A stretch of 15,206 bases of DNA from CAZWIT01 sp964533435 (lineage in GTDB: Bacteria; Patescibacteriota; Patescibacteriia; UBA1558; GWA2-36-10): positions 1 through 15,206 of the forward strand of contig CAZHLU010000019.1 of assembly GCA_964533435.1 (NCBI GenBank). Direction: 5' to 3'. Within the stretch, counting starts at the first letter, position 1; the number at the start of each line of letters is the position of its first letter. This document shows, in pieces, positions 6,677 through 14,172 of the stretch. The notes below the pieces were generated by a model. The model did not search any database and was not told where the DNA came from. It saw only the letters and a program-made list of their open reading frames with translations. The translations under genes were made by a program, and so were the position numbers.

Positions 6677-6892
6677 ATGGCAGCCTTTTTTAATAAAAAT
6701 AAAGCTAAACACAAGTCTCGGGCCAAAGTCAAAAAAAGCCCGGTTTTAGAAAGACCTAAAACCTCTGATAAAGATTTAGTTGATCCCATTTCTTACATTG
6801 GTGATTTAGATGCAGTCAAATATCCCTTTTTAGCACGAGATAAAAAAGAAGAGCAGGAATTTGACGTAGAGAATCCTTTAAATAAAAGATAA
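6677..6892 (+). CDS. Small unrecognised protein (71 aa)
   Basis: I do not recognise this protein. It is soluble-looking: residues 5-26 are rich in Lys/Arg, followed by a Pro-containing linker, the segment DLVDPISYIGDLDAVKYPFL (34-53) that could be a short recognition motif, and an acidic end. It has no membrane segment. The basic start could contact nucleic acid or phospholipid. It is supported as a gene by an extended -10 promoter ending 17 bp before the ATG and by a 15-bp gap to a co-directional membrane-protein gene that ends in a clean terminator. The two are probably one operon. Confidence 0.65.
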   Translation: MAAFFNKNKAKHKSRAKVKKSPVLERPKTSDKDLVDPISYIGDLDAVKYPFLARDKKEEQEFDVENPLNKR

Positions 6893-6907
6893 AACAATCA
6901 TAAAATT

Positions 6908-7432
6908 ATGGCTTTAGGCCCAATTTTAGTTATTGCCTTACGATTGGTGGCGCCAATTTCTATTCGGCGTTGGCCTTTGTGGGGCACAGTGGCTTGTTTG
7001 GTACTTGATGCAGTGGATGTAATTTTGATTGATGTTATTAAACTGGGTGATTTTACCAACTATGCCCAAGTTGATAAATTATTAGACATTTATTATTTGT
7101 CTTTTGCTTTAGTTGTTAGCTTGGCTTGGCAAGAAATTTTAGCTAAAAAAACCAGCATTGTCTTATTTATTTATCGTCTAATTGGCGTAATCTTATTTGA
7201 AGTTACACAAGTAAGGATTTTGCTTTTTATTTTCCCGAACATGTTTGAAAATTGGTTTTTATTTTGGGCAGCTCGTAATCGTTATTTTGCCAAATGGCAA
7301 TTAACGCCCAAGCGTCTGGCATTTACTTTGATAGCCTTATTAATACCAAAACTAGCGCAAGAATATGTTTTGCACGTTAGAGAAATGCATCCTTGGAACT
7401 GGATACAAGAGAAGACTGGTTTACTTAAATAA
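6908..7432 (+). CDS. Unrecognised polytopic membrane protein (174 aa)
   Basis: Five or six hydrophobic segments can be seen, at about 4-19, 22-41, 59-78, 83-100, 104-122 and 136-154, with short charged loops (RR 20-21, RNRYF 123-127). There is no recognisable enzyme motif. Acidic residues within helices 2 and 3 (D34, D37, E76) and the aromatic-rich fifth segment (NMFENWFLFWAARNRYF) are its most distinctive traits, but I cannot tie them to a family. It lies 15 bp after the 71-residue gene and immediately before a bidirectional terminator. The ATG is preceded by A/T-rich sequence without a ribosome binding site. It acts in the cytoplasmic membrane; function unknown. Confidence 0.8.
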   Translation: MALGPILVIALRLVAPISIRRWPLWGTVACLVLDAVDVILIDVIKLGDFTNYAQVDKLLDIYYLSFALVVSLAWQEILAKKTSIVLFIYRLIGVILFEVTQVRILLFIFPNMFENWFLFWAARNRYFAKWQLTPKRLAFTLIALLIPKLAQEYVLHVREMHPWNWIQEKTGLLK

Positions 7433-7439
7433 AATTTAA

Positions 7440-7465
7440 ATGCCCCCTAGTCGGGGGCATTTTTT
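7440..7465. terminator. Bidirectional intrinsic terminator
   Basis: ATGCCCCC (7440-7447) pairs with GGGGGCAT (7453-7460), 8 bp, loop TAGTC, followed by TTTTT on the plus strand and preceded by an A-rich run that gives a U-tract on the minus strand. It separates two converging genes, and the minus-strand gene's stop codon overlaps its edge. Confidence 0.88.
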
Positions 7466-8822
7466 AATTTAAGTTAATTGTTGTTTGGTTTTTTATCATT
7501 TCAGCATCAAAGTGTAATTCAGATTTTATTTTATCAGCAAATATTTGTGAGGCAGTAGGATCGCCATGTACTAAAAATATTTTTGGTTTATTTTTAAAGG
7601 CACTTAGCCATTTCATTAAAGCACTTTGATCAGCGTGAGCTGAAAAAGCATCTATCTTATCAACGCCAGCCCGGACTGTTACTTGTCGATCAAAGTATCT
7701 AAAGTCAAAAGCACCATTGGTGAGTTTGTAGCCTAGGGTGCCAGGCACTTGAAAGCCCATAAATAAAATATGGTTTTTAGGATCAGGAGCAAAGTTTGCT
7801 AGATGATGCAAAATACGACCACCGTCAGCCATACCAGAGCCTGCTAAAATAATTTTAGGATTGGGGCTAGAATTTATTTTTTTTGATTGCTCAATAGTAT
7901 TGGTAACTTTTAGGTGAGGGAAAGAAAAAATATCTCGATCATGTTTTAATTCGTCTTGAGCTAGGGTATTTAGTTGCTTGCTATTTTCACGGTAGACTTT
8001 AGTGACTTCAGCAGCCATAGGACTGTCTAAAAATACTGGTACGCGGAAGTCTAAATGGTTTTCGTAATAGTCGTTTAATACTTTTAAAATATTTTGAGCA
8101 CGCTCTACAGCAAATACTGAAATTATTAGGGTGGAGCCATTTTTGGTTACTCTTTGGACCGCTTCTAAGAGCTTAGCGTTACGGTCTTTGACAGCTTCAT
8201 GATTACGATCGCCATAAGTACTTTCCATTACTACTGCATCGGCAAATTTTAGGTAGTCAATGTTTTTGACTAAAGGCATGTTTTCAGCACCCATATCACC
8301 GGTAAAGACAATAGTATAGGGCCCGGCTTTTATTTCTACTAAACTAGAACCTAGAATATGGCCAGCATTATGGAGAGTAATTTTAATATCATCATTTAGA
8401 TTAGTGGTTTTGTAATAATCAAGGTTAGTCCAATGTTGATTGAGCTTATCTAAATCAGTTTTTTTATATGCTGGGCCTAGGGAGTGTTGGCTAGATTTTT
8501 CTAGCATAATATTAAAACTATCTTCTAGGACAATTTGAGCCAAGCTTTGGGTAGCTCTAGTAGAATAGATTTCGCCTTTGTAGCCACGCGCATAAAGTAA
8601 AGGTAAGCGACCACAATGATCCAGATGAGCATGAGTTAAAATAACAGCATTAAGAGTTTTGGCATCAAAGCCAAAAGCTTCCCAGTTACGGAAATAGTTT
8701 TTTTGGTCACCTTGCCACCAACCGCAGTCAATCAGGATTTTAAAATTATCAACTTTAAGTAAGTGACAAGAGCCAGTTACTTCTTGGGCAGCGCCATAAG
8801 ATGTAAGGGTGATTTTAGGCAT
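7464..8822 (-). CDS. Beta-CASP metallo-beta-lactamase RNA nuclease
   Basis: A 452-residue protein of the CPSF/Ysh1-like, KH-less beta-CASP branch of metallo-beta-lactamase nucleases, which cut or trim RNA with two zinc ions. All motifs are present: H64-x-H66-x-D68-H69 (HAHLDH), H155 (GHILGSS), D176 (FTGD), and the beta-CASP set E200 (ESTYG), H396 (FSAHAD) and H419 (LVHGD). GSGMADGGRILHHL (328-341) is the typical beta-CASP loop. Length is normal for the group. It has no C-terminal RNase J domain, so RNase J is less likely. Its ATG overlaps the stop of the upstream membrane-anchored gene by one base (TAATG), a sign of translational coupling. There is no signal peptide; it works in the cytoplasm. 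Confidence 0.92.
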   Translation of the reverse strand: MPKITLTSYGAAQEVTGSCHLLKVDNFKILIDCGWWQGDQKNYFRNWEAFGFDAKTLNAVILTHAHLDHCGRLPLLYARGYKGEIYSTRATQSLAQIVLEDSFNIMLEKSSQHSLGPAYKKTDLDKLNQHWTNLDYYKTTNLNDDIKITLHNAGHILGSSLVEIKAGPYTIVFTGDMGAENMPLVKNIDYLKFADAVVMESTYGDRNHEAVKDRNAKLLEAVQRVTKNGSTLIISVFAVERAQNILKVLNDYYENHLDFRVPVFLDSPMAAEVTKVYRENSKQLNTLAQDELKHDRDIFSFPHLKVTNTIEQSKKINSSPNPKIILAGSGMADGGRILHHLANFAPDPKNHILFMGFQVPGTLGYKLTNGAFDFRYFDRQVTVRAGVDKIDAFSAHADQSALMKWLSAFKNKPKIFLVHGDPTASQIFADKIKSELHFDAEMIKNQTTINLN

Positions 8823-9496
8823 TAAGGATTTATTTTTATAAGTTTAGCAGAATTATCTGCGCCAAGCGCATAGCGGCCAATAGTATATTCGTCTATTGTA
8901 ATATTAGCTTTGCCATTAACTTGTTTGAAAAATAGTTTATTTTTTGTCTGGTCTGTATCATTAGAAAAACAGAAGCCAGTATTAATTTCATTATCAATTT
9001 TTGGTAGTTTGATTTGATCAGTTGAGTCAACCTTAAAACAATAGGCATTGAGCAGGTCAGAAAAAATATAATCTCCACTTAAATCTACTTGGCCAGTAAA
9101 TTCAATTTTGTAATCATTAAGCCAATTTATTTCAGATCCATTTTGTGGTCCAATAGATTTAATGGTCATTCCGACTATTTGATCACCCACTTTGGCAGTA
9201 GAAGTACTAAATATATTAGGAGATCTTTGTAGGAGTAAGTTATCGATATTATTTTGTTTTTCTGAAATTTTATTTTCAGCTTCATTTATATTTTTTTGTA
9301 GATCATCAATTTTATTTTGCATTTCATCGCGTACTTTATCAGCAGCAGTTGTGGCTAGTTTTTTTGCTTCCATTTTTTGCCAATAATACACGCCACCACC
9401 GACGGCAGCCATTAAAATAATAATTAATAATAGGATCACCGAACTGCGGCCTTTGGTTTTTTGGGGCTCAAGATCATTGTGTATAGTTGCTAACAT
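8822..9496 (-). CDS. Membrane-anchored coiled-coil protein (224 aa), unrecognised
   Basis: A bitopic protein. Residues 1-17 are a charged cytoplasmic tail, 18-39 one membrane helix (VILLLIIILMAAVGGGVYYW), and 42-89 a charged heptad-like coiled coil. Residues 100-224 are a beta-rich domain (VGDQIVGMTIKSIGP, KIEFTGQVDLSGDY) with two cysteines, C153 and C176, that could form a disulphide outside the cell. I know no function for it; such anchored domains are frequent orphans in Patescibacteria. The stop overlaps the start of the beta-CASP nuclease gene, so the two are made in step. The promoter upstream is a TGG-TATAAT extended -10 at 9527-9535. Confidence 0.82.
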   Translation of the reverse strand: MLATIHNDLEPQKTKGRSSVILLLIIILMAAVGGGVYYWQKMEAKKLATTAADKVRDEMQNKIDDLQKNINEAENKISEKQNNIDNLLLQRSPNIFSTSTAKVGDQIVGMTIKSIGPQNGSEINWLNDYKIEFTGQVDLSGDYIFSDLLNAYCFKVDSTDQIKLPKIDNEINTGFCFSNDTDQTKNKLFFKQVNGKANITIDEYTIGRYALGADNSAKLIKINP

Positions 9497-9526
9497 AGTT
9501 TTTAAGTTTAAATGTTTAATAATTCA

Positions 9527-9535
9527 ATTATACCA
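9527..9535 (-). promoter_or_regulatory. Extended -10 promoter of the coiled-coil/nuclease operon
   Basis: TGG followed by a perfect TATAAT (complement of 9527-9532). No good -35 is seen at 17 or 18 bp, which is usual for extended -10 promoters. Predicted start near 9520, giving a leader of about 24 nt. Confidence 0.6.
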
Positions 9536-9548
9536 TTTTTTAAAAGCT

Positions 9549-9554
9549 TATGAT
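9549..9554 (+). promoter_or_regulatory. Probable -10 element of the DUF2207 gene
   Basis: TATGAT at 9549-9554, in the context TTATGATAG, the same nine bases as in the promoter at 6653-6661. The -35 is weak. It is back to back with the divergent extended -10 at 9527-9535; predicted start is near 9561, about 22 nt before the ATG. Confidence 0.45.
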
Positions 9555-9582
9555 AGAATTTAGCTAATTACTATTTATAACT

Positions 9583-11331
9583 ATGAAAAAATTAAGACTA
9601 GTTTTAGTTAGCGCCTTTTTCTTGGGTGTTTTATTGTTTGCGGGCACTGTTTATGCGCAGGAAAAAATTAGCAATTATCAAGTTGATATTCAGCTTGATA
9701 AAGAGGCTAATTTATTAGTTAGTGAAAAAATTGATTATGATTTTGGGTCGACATCTAAGCACGGTATTTTTAGACAAATACCGATTTATTACAAAGGGGA
9801 GAATCAAAATTTTTCTACTGATATTGATAATATTAGTGTAACTGATAATCAAGGTAAGGCGTATAACTACACTAGTTATCAAGAAGGAGATTATTTGGTT
9901 TTAAAAATTGGTGACGCCAAGCAATATGTTAGTGGTCAAAAAACCTATCTTATTAATTATCGGGTGCAAGGTGCAGTTTTATTTTTTGATAATTACGATG
10001 AACTATATTGGAATGCCATTGGCACAGATTGGCAAGTGTCGATTGATCAAGCTCAGGCTAATTTGAGTTTGCCAGCAGCAGCTAGCAGTACGCAGTCAGT
10101 TTTTAAATGCTGGAGTGCAGCATATGGCTCAAATACTCCCTGTCAAAGTTTAAATTTAGATAGTAATGCTCAAGGTGTATTGGCTTTGAGTGTTAAACAA
10201 TCTGATTTAGAAGCTCATCAGGCTTTGACTATTTTAGCGCAACTACCCAAGGGTTTACTTGATGAGATAGCTGCTAAAAATATAGCTCAAGCCAAAGAGG
10301 CAGCCTTAATTAAACAGATGTGGGGTAGTCCTTGGTTTTTGTTATGGCCAATCTTAGTTTTTATTTTAATGTATTATTGGTGGTCTAAAAAAGGCCGTGA
10401 TCCAAAAGGCAGGGGAAATGTTATTGCTGAATACGATGTGCCTAATGATTTAAGGCCAGCAGAAGTAGGAGCAATTGTTTATGAAAATTTTAATAATAGT
10501 TTTTTAACAGCCGAAATTATTTATCTGGCAGCTCATAATTATCTTAAAATTATTCGTCAGCCAAAAAGTGGCATCTTTAGCAAAGAAGATTTTATTTTAG
10601 AAAAAATAAAAGACAGTGATAAGTCTTTAAAAAATTATCAAAGTGAATTACTAACATTTTTATTTAGTGAAATAGATGATAAACAGCAAGTAAAAATATC
10701 TGCTTTAAAAGATGATTTTTATACTCATCTAGAAAAATGGAAAAAAGAATTTTGGACTTTACTTAAAGACGAAAAATATTATAGCAACACTGGTCAGGGT
10801 CAAAAAGCATTATTATTAACTTTAGGTTTAGCTTTAGTGGGTTTGGCTTTGCCTGCTTTTACTGTATTTGGTTTTTGGGGGACAGGCTCTATTATTTTAT
10901 CGGGTTTTATTGTAATAATATTTTCTCGTTGGATGCCTCAAAAAACTCAGAGTGGAGTTTTAACAAAAGAATATCTACTGGGTTTAAAAGAATACTTGAG
11001 TGTTGCTGAAAAAGATCGTCTAGAATTTCATAACGCACCTGATAAAGATCCGCAAACCTTTGAAAAACTTTTACCTTACGCTATTGTTTTTGGAGTAGAA
11101 AATCAATGGGCAGAAAAATTCAAGGATATTTATAAGACGCCACCAAATTGGTACTACGATCCGACTTTATCTAATTTTAATTCGATTTTATTTATTAGCT
11201 CGCTACATAGTTTTTCTAATAATTCTATCCATAGTTTAGCTACACCTGTTCAAAGCGGTGCTGGTGGCTTTGGTGGTGGCGGTGGCTTTTCAGGTGGTGG
11301 TTTTGGCGGCGGTGGCGGCGGTAGTTGGTAG
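9583..11331 (+). CDS. DUF2207 family predicted membrane protein
   Basis: A 582-residue surface protein. Residues 1-25 are a signal peptide with a cleavage-like VYA-QE junction. Residues 26-225 are the extracytoplasmic DUF2207 beta domain, with the signature HGIFRQIPIYY (60-70), a DNYDELYWNAIGTDW segment (136-150) and cysteines C176 and C187 that may pair. One membrane helix follows at 249-267, a mixed cytoplasmic domain at 270-405, two more helices at 408-447, and a second cytoplasmic part. The end (559-580) is almost pure Gly with Phe/Ser, the low-complexity tail typical of this family. Function is not established for the family; an envelope role is inferred. The stop is TAG, the only non-TAA stop among the genes whose ends can be seen. 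Confidence 0.93.
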   Translation: MKKLRLVLVSAFFLGVLLFAGTVYAQEKISNYQVDIQLDKEANLLVSEKIDYDFGSTSKHGIFRQIPIYYKGENQNFSTDIDNISVTDNQGKAYNYTSYQEGDYLVLKIGDAKQYVSGQKTYLINYRVQGAVLFFDNYDELYWNAIGTDWQVSIDQAQANLSLPAAASSTQSVFKCWSAAYGSNTPCQSLNLDSNAQGVLALSVKQSDLEAHQALTILAQLPKGLLDEIAAKNIAQAKEAALIKQMWGSPWFLLWPILVFILMYYWWSKKGRDPKGRGNVIAEYDVPNDLRPAEVGAIVYENFNNSFLTAEIIYLAAHNYLKIIRQPKSGIFSKEDFILEKIKDSDKSLKNYQSELLTFLFSEIDDKQQVKISALKDDFYTHLEKWKKEFWTLLKDEKYYSNTGQGQKALLLTLGLALVGLALPAFTVFGFWGTGSIILSGFIVIIFSRWMPQKTQSGVLTKEYLLGLKEYLSVAEKDRLEFHNAPDKDPQTFEKLLPYAIVFGVENQWAEKFKDIYKTPPNWYYDPTLSNFNSILFISSLHSFSNNSIHSLATPVQSGAGGFGGGGGFSGGGFGGGGGGSW

Positions 11332-11336
11332 AGATG

Positions 11337-11345
11337 TGTTATAAT
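11337..11345 (+). promoter_or_regulatory. Extended -10 promoter before the SpeE-like gene
   Basis: TGT-TATAAT at 11337-11345 is a perfect extended -10. The ATG at 11344 lies inside it, so that ATG cannot be used from this promoter. Predicted start near 11352, 31 nt before the ATG at 11383. Read-through from the DUF2207 gene is also possible, as no terminator separates them. Confidence 0.6.
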
Positions 11346-11382
11346 GTTTATTAAGCTATTATTAATATTGATAACTATAATA

Positions 11383-13698
11383 ATGAAAATAAAACACTCT
11401 TCGATAATTTATACTTTTTTCTTTTTCTCGGGCGCAGCTGGTTTAATTTATGAAATTGTTTGGGGCAGAATGTTGGTCGTTATTTTTGGTAATACCACAA
11501 ATTCGATGGTTGCAGTTATTTCGGCCTTTTTGAGTGGTTTAGCTTTAGGCAGCGTTCTATTCTCTAGATTTAGTAATCATCAGTCGAAAAAAAATCTTTT
11601 ACGCACTTATTCTCTATTGGAAATGGGCGTGGGTCTATCAGCTCTTTCTACTCTTTTATTGTTTCCATTAATTGAACCAATTTATTCTAATGTAAGTGAT
11701 GGTAGTTCGGTCACATTTTTATTGATTCTAGTTAAATTTTGTATGACCTTTGCCATACTTATTGTACCTACGTTTTTAATGGGGGCAACTTTGCCAGTTT
11801 TGATCGATTTTATTAAATCATATTATCCAGATCTGGGGAAAAATATTAGCATGCTTTATGCTGTTAACACTTTTGGTGCAGTTTTTGGTACTGCCTTGTC
11901 TGCTTTTTTATTAATAGAGCTAGCAGGTTTAAGAGGAACACTGTATATAGCCGTTATGATTAATATTTTAATAGCTGTTGGTAGTTTTATTATTAAGCCG
12001 AGAGAAAATTTAAGTTTAGTTGAGGTAAAGGAAGATATTTCTGATAATAACATTGATCAAGATAGCCAAGACGTTAAGAGATGGTTGATATTTTTAGTTA
12101 TTGGAATCTCGGGATTAATTTCTATAGCTTATCAAATATTATGGACGCGTATTTTGACGCCAGCCGTGGGAACTTTTATTTATGCTTTTGCCGGTATTTT
12201 GATTATATATCTTTTAGGAATCGCCTTAGGCAGTTTGTTTTATAATAAATATTTAAACGCAGAAAAACGCAGTTATTTAATATTTTCTGTTAGTGAGTTT
12301 TTTATAGGATTTTTTGCTTTATTTTCAGTATTTGTAAGCAGTTTATATTTTAGAGAATTATTAGAAAATTTAGTTTTATTTAGAAAGATTATAGTGATAC
12401 CAATATTATTGCCAGCGGCTTTTTTTATGGGAGTTTCCTTTCCAGCAGCAATTGATGCTTTAGGTGAAAGTAAGAATCATGGCCGAGTGGTTGGTTTGGT
12501 ATATTTTTTTAATACAATTGGCTCTATTTTGGGTGGATTTTTAGCTAGCTTTTTCTTTATACCATTTATCGGTAGTACGCAGAGTGTTTTATTATTAGCA
12601 GGATTTAATTTTTTATTAGCGATCTTATTAGTGGTCGGCAGCAGAGCTAAACTATTTAAAGAAAAAGTTACAAAAATTATCTTTAATTTTTCTATTATTT
12701 TGTTTTTTGTTTGTGTAAGTCTTTTTTATTTAAAAGGGGATCAGCTTTATGAAGCTAATGCTCAAAAATTAATAGAGGGAGCGAAGTCTTTAGGTTTAGT
12801 ATACTCTTTTCAAGAAGATGAAACGGGCTCAGTTTTTGCTTCTAATGATCCTAGTAAATATAATTCAGCGCAATTAATAGTTGATGGCATTGGCATGACA
12901 TCGAAAGATTTGGAAACAAAACTTATGGCCCACGTCCCTATTGCTATTCATCAAAACCCAAAAGACATGCTGGTTGTTGCTTTGGGCATGGGTACAACCT
13001 TCCGTTCAGCTATTAAACACGATTTAAATGTAGATGCTATTGAGCTTTCAAGGTCAGTAGCTAATTCTTTTCCGATATTTTATCCAGATGCTTCAGATAT
13101 TTTGAGACAATCTAATGCTAAAATTATTATAAATGATGGTAGAAATTATGCGGTACTTACTGATAAAAATTATGATATTATAACAATTGATCCGCCACCG
13201 CCTTTTAATTCAGCGGGCACTACAGTTCTTTATTCAGAAAATTTTTATAGGGATTTGGTAAAAAGATTGAGAGTTGATGGTTTGGTAAATCAGTGGATTT
13301 ATTTTAATTCAAATGAAGATGATATAGCTATGGCTATGAATAGTTTTTTAAAGGTTTTTCCTTATGTTACAGTCTATTATTCCCCTAAAGACACGGTCTT
13401 AGGAGTTAATTTACTAGGGTCCCTTTCGCCAATAAATATAGACGACTCTAGAATTGAAAAAATATTTTCATCAGAAATTGTTAAAAAAGATTTAGCAGAG
13501 GTTGGCTCTATAATAGAGCCAAGCAAAGTTAGGTCTATTATAATAGCTAATCAAAATGATTTATTGTCCTATCTTAATAATTTTTCAACTATTACAGATG
13601 ATAGGCCAAGTACAGAATATTTTATTAATCGTTACGCTAAAGGTGGTTATCAATATATGACGATAGAATTGTTTAAGGAAAGAATAGGTAAAAAATAA
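11383..13698 (+). CDS. Fused membrane/spermidine-synthase-like protein
   Basis: A 771-residue protein from the chosen start; an ATG 39 bp upstream exists but overlaps a -10 element, and MKIKHSSIIYTFFFFSGAAG is the usual family beginning. The N-terminal 460 residues hold about 12 to 14 membrane helices in two similar halves (SGAAGLIYEIVWGRML and, later, SGLISIAYQILWTRIL), as in fused MFS/spermidine-synthase proteins. The last 290 residues are a Rossmann methyltransferase-like SpeE domain: VDGIGMTS, VVALGMGTTF (nucleoside loop), DAIELS, INDGRNYAVL and IDPPPPFNSAGTTVLYSENF. The aminopropyltransferase DxxDP site reads IDPPPP, so polyamine synthesis is doubtful. It may modify or move another substrate; function unknown. 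It ends at a strong terminator. Confidence 0.88.
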   Translation: MKIKHSSIIYTFFFFSGAAGLIYEIVWGRMLVVIFGNTTNSMVAVISAFLSGLALGSVLFSRFSNHQSKKNLLRTYSLLEMGVGLSALSTLLLFPLIEPIYSNVSDGSSVTFLLILVKFCMTFAILIVPTFLMGATLPVLIDFIKSYYPDLGKNISMLYAVNTFGAVFGTALSAFLLIELAGLRGTLYIAVMINILIAVGSFIIKPRENLSLVEVKEDISDNNIDQDSQDVKRWLIFLVIGISGLISIAYQILWTRILTPAVGTFIYAFAGILIIYLLGIALGSLFYNKYLNAEKRSYLIFSVSEFFIGFFALFSVFVSSLYFRELLENLVLFRKIIVIPILLPAAFFMGVSFPAAIDALGESKNHGRVVGLVYFFNTIGSILGGFLASFFFIPFIGSTQSVLLLAGFNFLLAILLVVGSRAKLFKEKVTKIIFNFSIILFFVCVSLFYLKGDQLYEANAQKLIEGAKSLGLVYSFQEDETGSVFASNDPSKYNSAQLIVDGIGMTSKDLETKLMAHVPIAIHQNPKDMLVVALGMGTTFRSAIKHDLNVDAIELSRSVANSFPIFYPDASDILRQSNAKIIINDGRNYAVLTDKNYDIITIDPPPPFNSAGTTVLYSENFYRDLVKRLRVDGLVNQWIYFNSNEDDIAMAMNSFLKVFPYVTVYYSPKDTVLGVNLLGSLSPINIDDSRIEKIFSSEIVKKDLAEVGSIIEPSKVRSIIIANQNDLLSYLNNFSTITDDRPSTEYFINRYAKGGYQYMTIELFKERIGKK

Positions 13699-13722
13699 AA
13701 GTAAAAGTTTAAGTAAAAATAA

Positions 13723-13765
13723 AAAAGAGTCTGCCTCCGCCGTTTGGCGGATGGTAGACTCTTTT
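13723..13765. terminator. Bidirectional intrinsic terminator
   Basis: AAAAGAGTCT (13723-13732) pairs with AGACTCTTTT (13756-13765); the helix continues inward through GCCT/ATGGT (one bulge) to CCGCC (13737-13741)/GGCGG (13746-13750), about 19 bp in all, loop GTTT. The U-tract is longer on the minus strand (TTTTTT-A-TTTTT), where it ends the small membrane-protein gene, and is TTTT on the plus strand, where it ends the SpeE-like gene. Confidence 0.87.
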
Positions 13766-13796
13766 GCTATTAGTTCCAACAAATTAGTGATAATAT

Positions 13797-13937
13797 TTAG
13801 TGCCAATCTTGCGTGACAATGTGAATAGTGAGTAGTCCGAGTTCCGAAATAATGATAATAGTTAGTACTACTACAATGGTAATTTTAGTTAGTTTTGACT
13901 CCTTTTGCCAAAATTCTTTATGAAGAGCCTTAAGCAT
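13797..13937 (-). CDS. Small single-pass membrane protein (46 aa), unrecognised
   Basis: The frame reads MLKALHKEFWQKESKLTK, then a hydrophobic helix at about 19-40 (ITIVVVLTIIIISELGLLTI), and ends VTQDWH before TAA. A basic amphipathic start followed by one membrane span fits a small bitopic protein with its N-terminus inside, perhaps a membrane-complex subunit or regulator. Three things support it as a gene. AAAGGT lies 7 nt before the ATG, the only clear Shine-Dalgarno-like sequence in the window. A TTGACA promoter stands upstream, and a strong terminator follows the stop. The size and layout recall SecE (short, one C-terminal helix after a basic region with W and K), but the SecE motif is not convincing, so I leave it unnamed. 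Confidence 0.72.
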   Translation of the reverse strand: MLKALHKEFWQKESKLTKITIVVVLTIIIISELGLLTIHIVTQDWH

Positions 13938-13984
13938 TTTAGACCTTTCGTTGCTGGGACCATTAATGAACGTAACAGTTTAGA

Positions 13985-14014
13985 ACAATACTATATATAT
14001 GTTATTTTTGTCAA
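13985..14014 (-). promoter_or_regulatory. Promoter of the 46-residue gene
   Basis: On the minus strand, a perfect TTGACA (complement of 14009-14014), 18-bp spacer, TATTGT (complement of 13985-13990). It begins about 20 bp after the terminator of the upstream RNA. The context ATTGACAAAAATAA is identical over 14 bp to the promoter of that RNA. Confidence 0.72.
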
Positions 14015-14029
14015 TATTTTTGTTAAAGA

Positions 14030-14166
14030 AAAAGCCAATCATAATGATTGGCTTGAGGGAATTGCGGCAGGTCTGCCGGGAGACGCGGTGCAACCGTATG
14101 TGAGGTTGGTTAGTCCTCAGGGAACCGCTATCTTGGACCGACAGACCTGCCAATAAGAACAAACTC
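14030..14166 (-). ncRNA. Structured non-coding RNA of about 138 nt, class unknown
   Basis: A free-standing transcription unit: promoter at 14173-14201, terminator at 14031-14053, no convincing coding frame. The segment is markedly richer in G+C than its surroundings, typical of structured RNA in AT-rich genomes. A perfect 10-bp helix joins GGCAGGTCTG (14066-14075) and CAGACCTGCC (14142-14151). Inside, after an internal loop of 13 and 9 nt, GCGGT (14085-14089) pairs with ACCGC (14124-14128). Inside that, TGAGG (14101-14105) pairs with CCTCA (14115-14119) around a 9-nt loop. The rod with a central bubble recalls 6S RNA but is shorter than usual. The bacterial SRP GGAAG loop is missing, and no gene follows before the terminator, so a riboswitch is unlikely. 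The strand is set by promoter and U-tract. Confidence 0.75.
14031..14053 (-). terminator. Terminator of the 14030-14166 RNA
   Basis: AGCCAATC (14033-14040) and GATTGGCT (14046-14053) form a perfect 8-bp hairpin with a 5-base loop. On the minus strand it is followed by TTTTTCTTT. On the plus strand no U-tract follows, so it serves the minus strand only. Confidence 0.85.
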
Positions 14167-14172
14167 TTATAA

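Noticed and set aside
11270..11330. GGTGGC-type repeat as a recombination or minisatellite element
   Set aside because: It is the coding sequence of the Gly-rich tail usual in DUF2207 proteins.
13585..13806. A 73-codon minus-strand frame
   Set aside because: It overlaps the end of the SpeE-like gene, the terminator hairpin and the stop of the 46-residue gene, and has no start signal.
14031..14166. The second RNA as bacterial SRP (4.5S) RNA
   Set aside because: Size and hairpin shape fit, but the conserved GGAAG/AGCA apical loop is absent on both strands.
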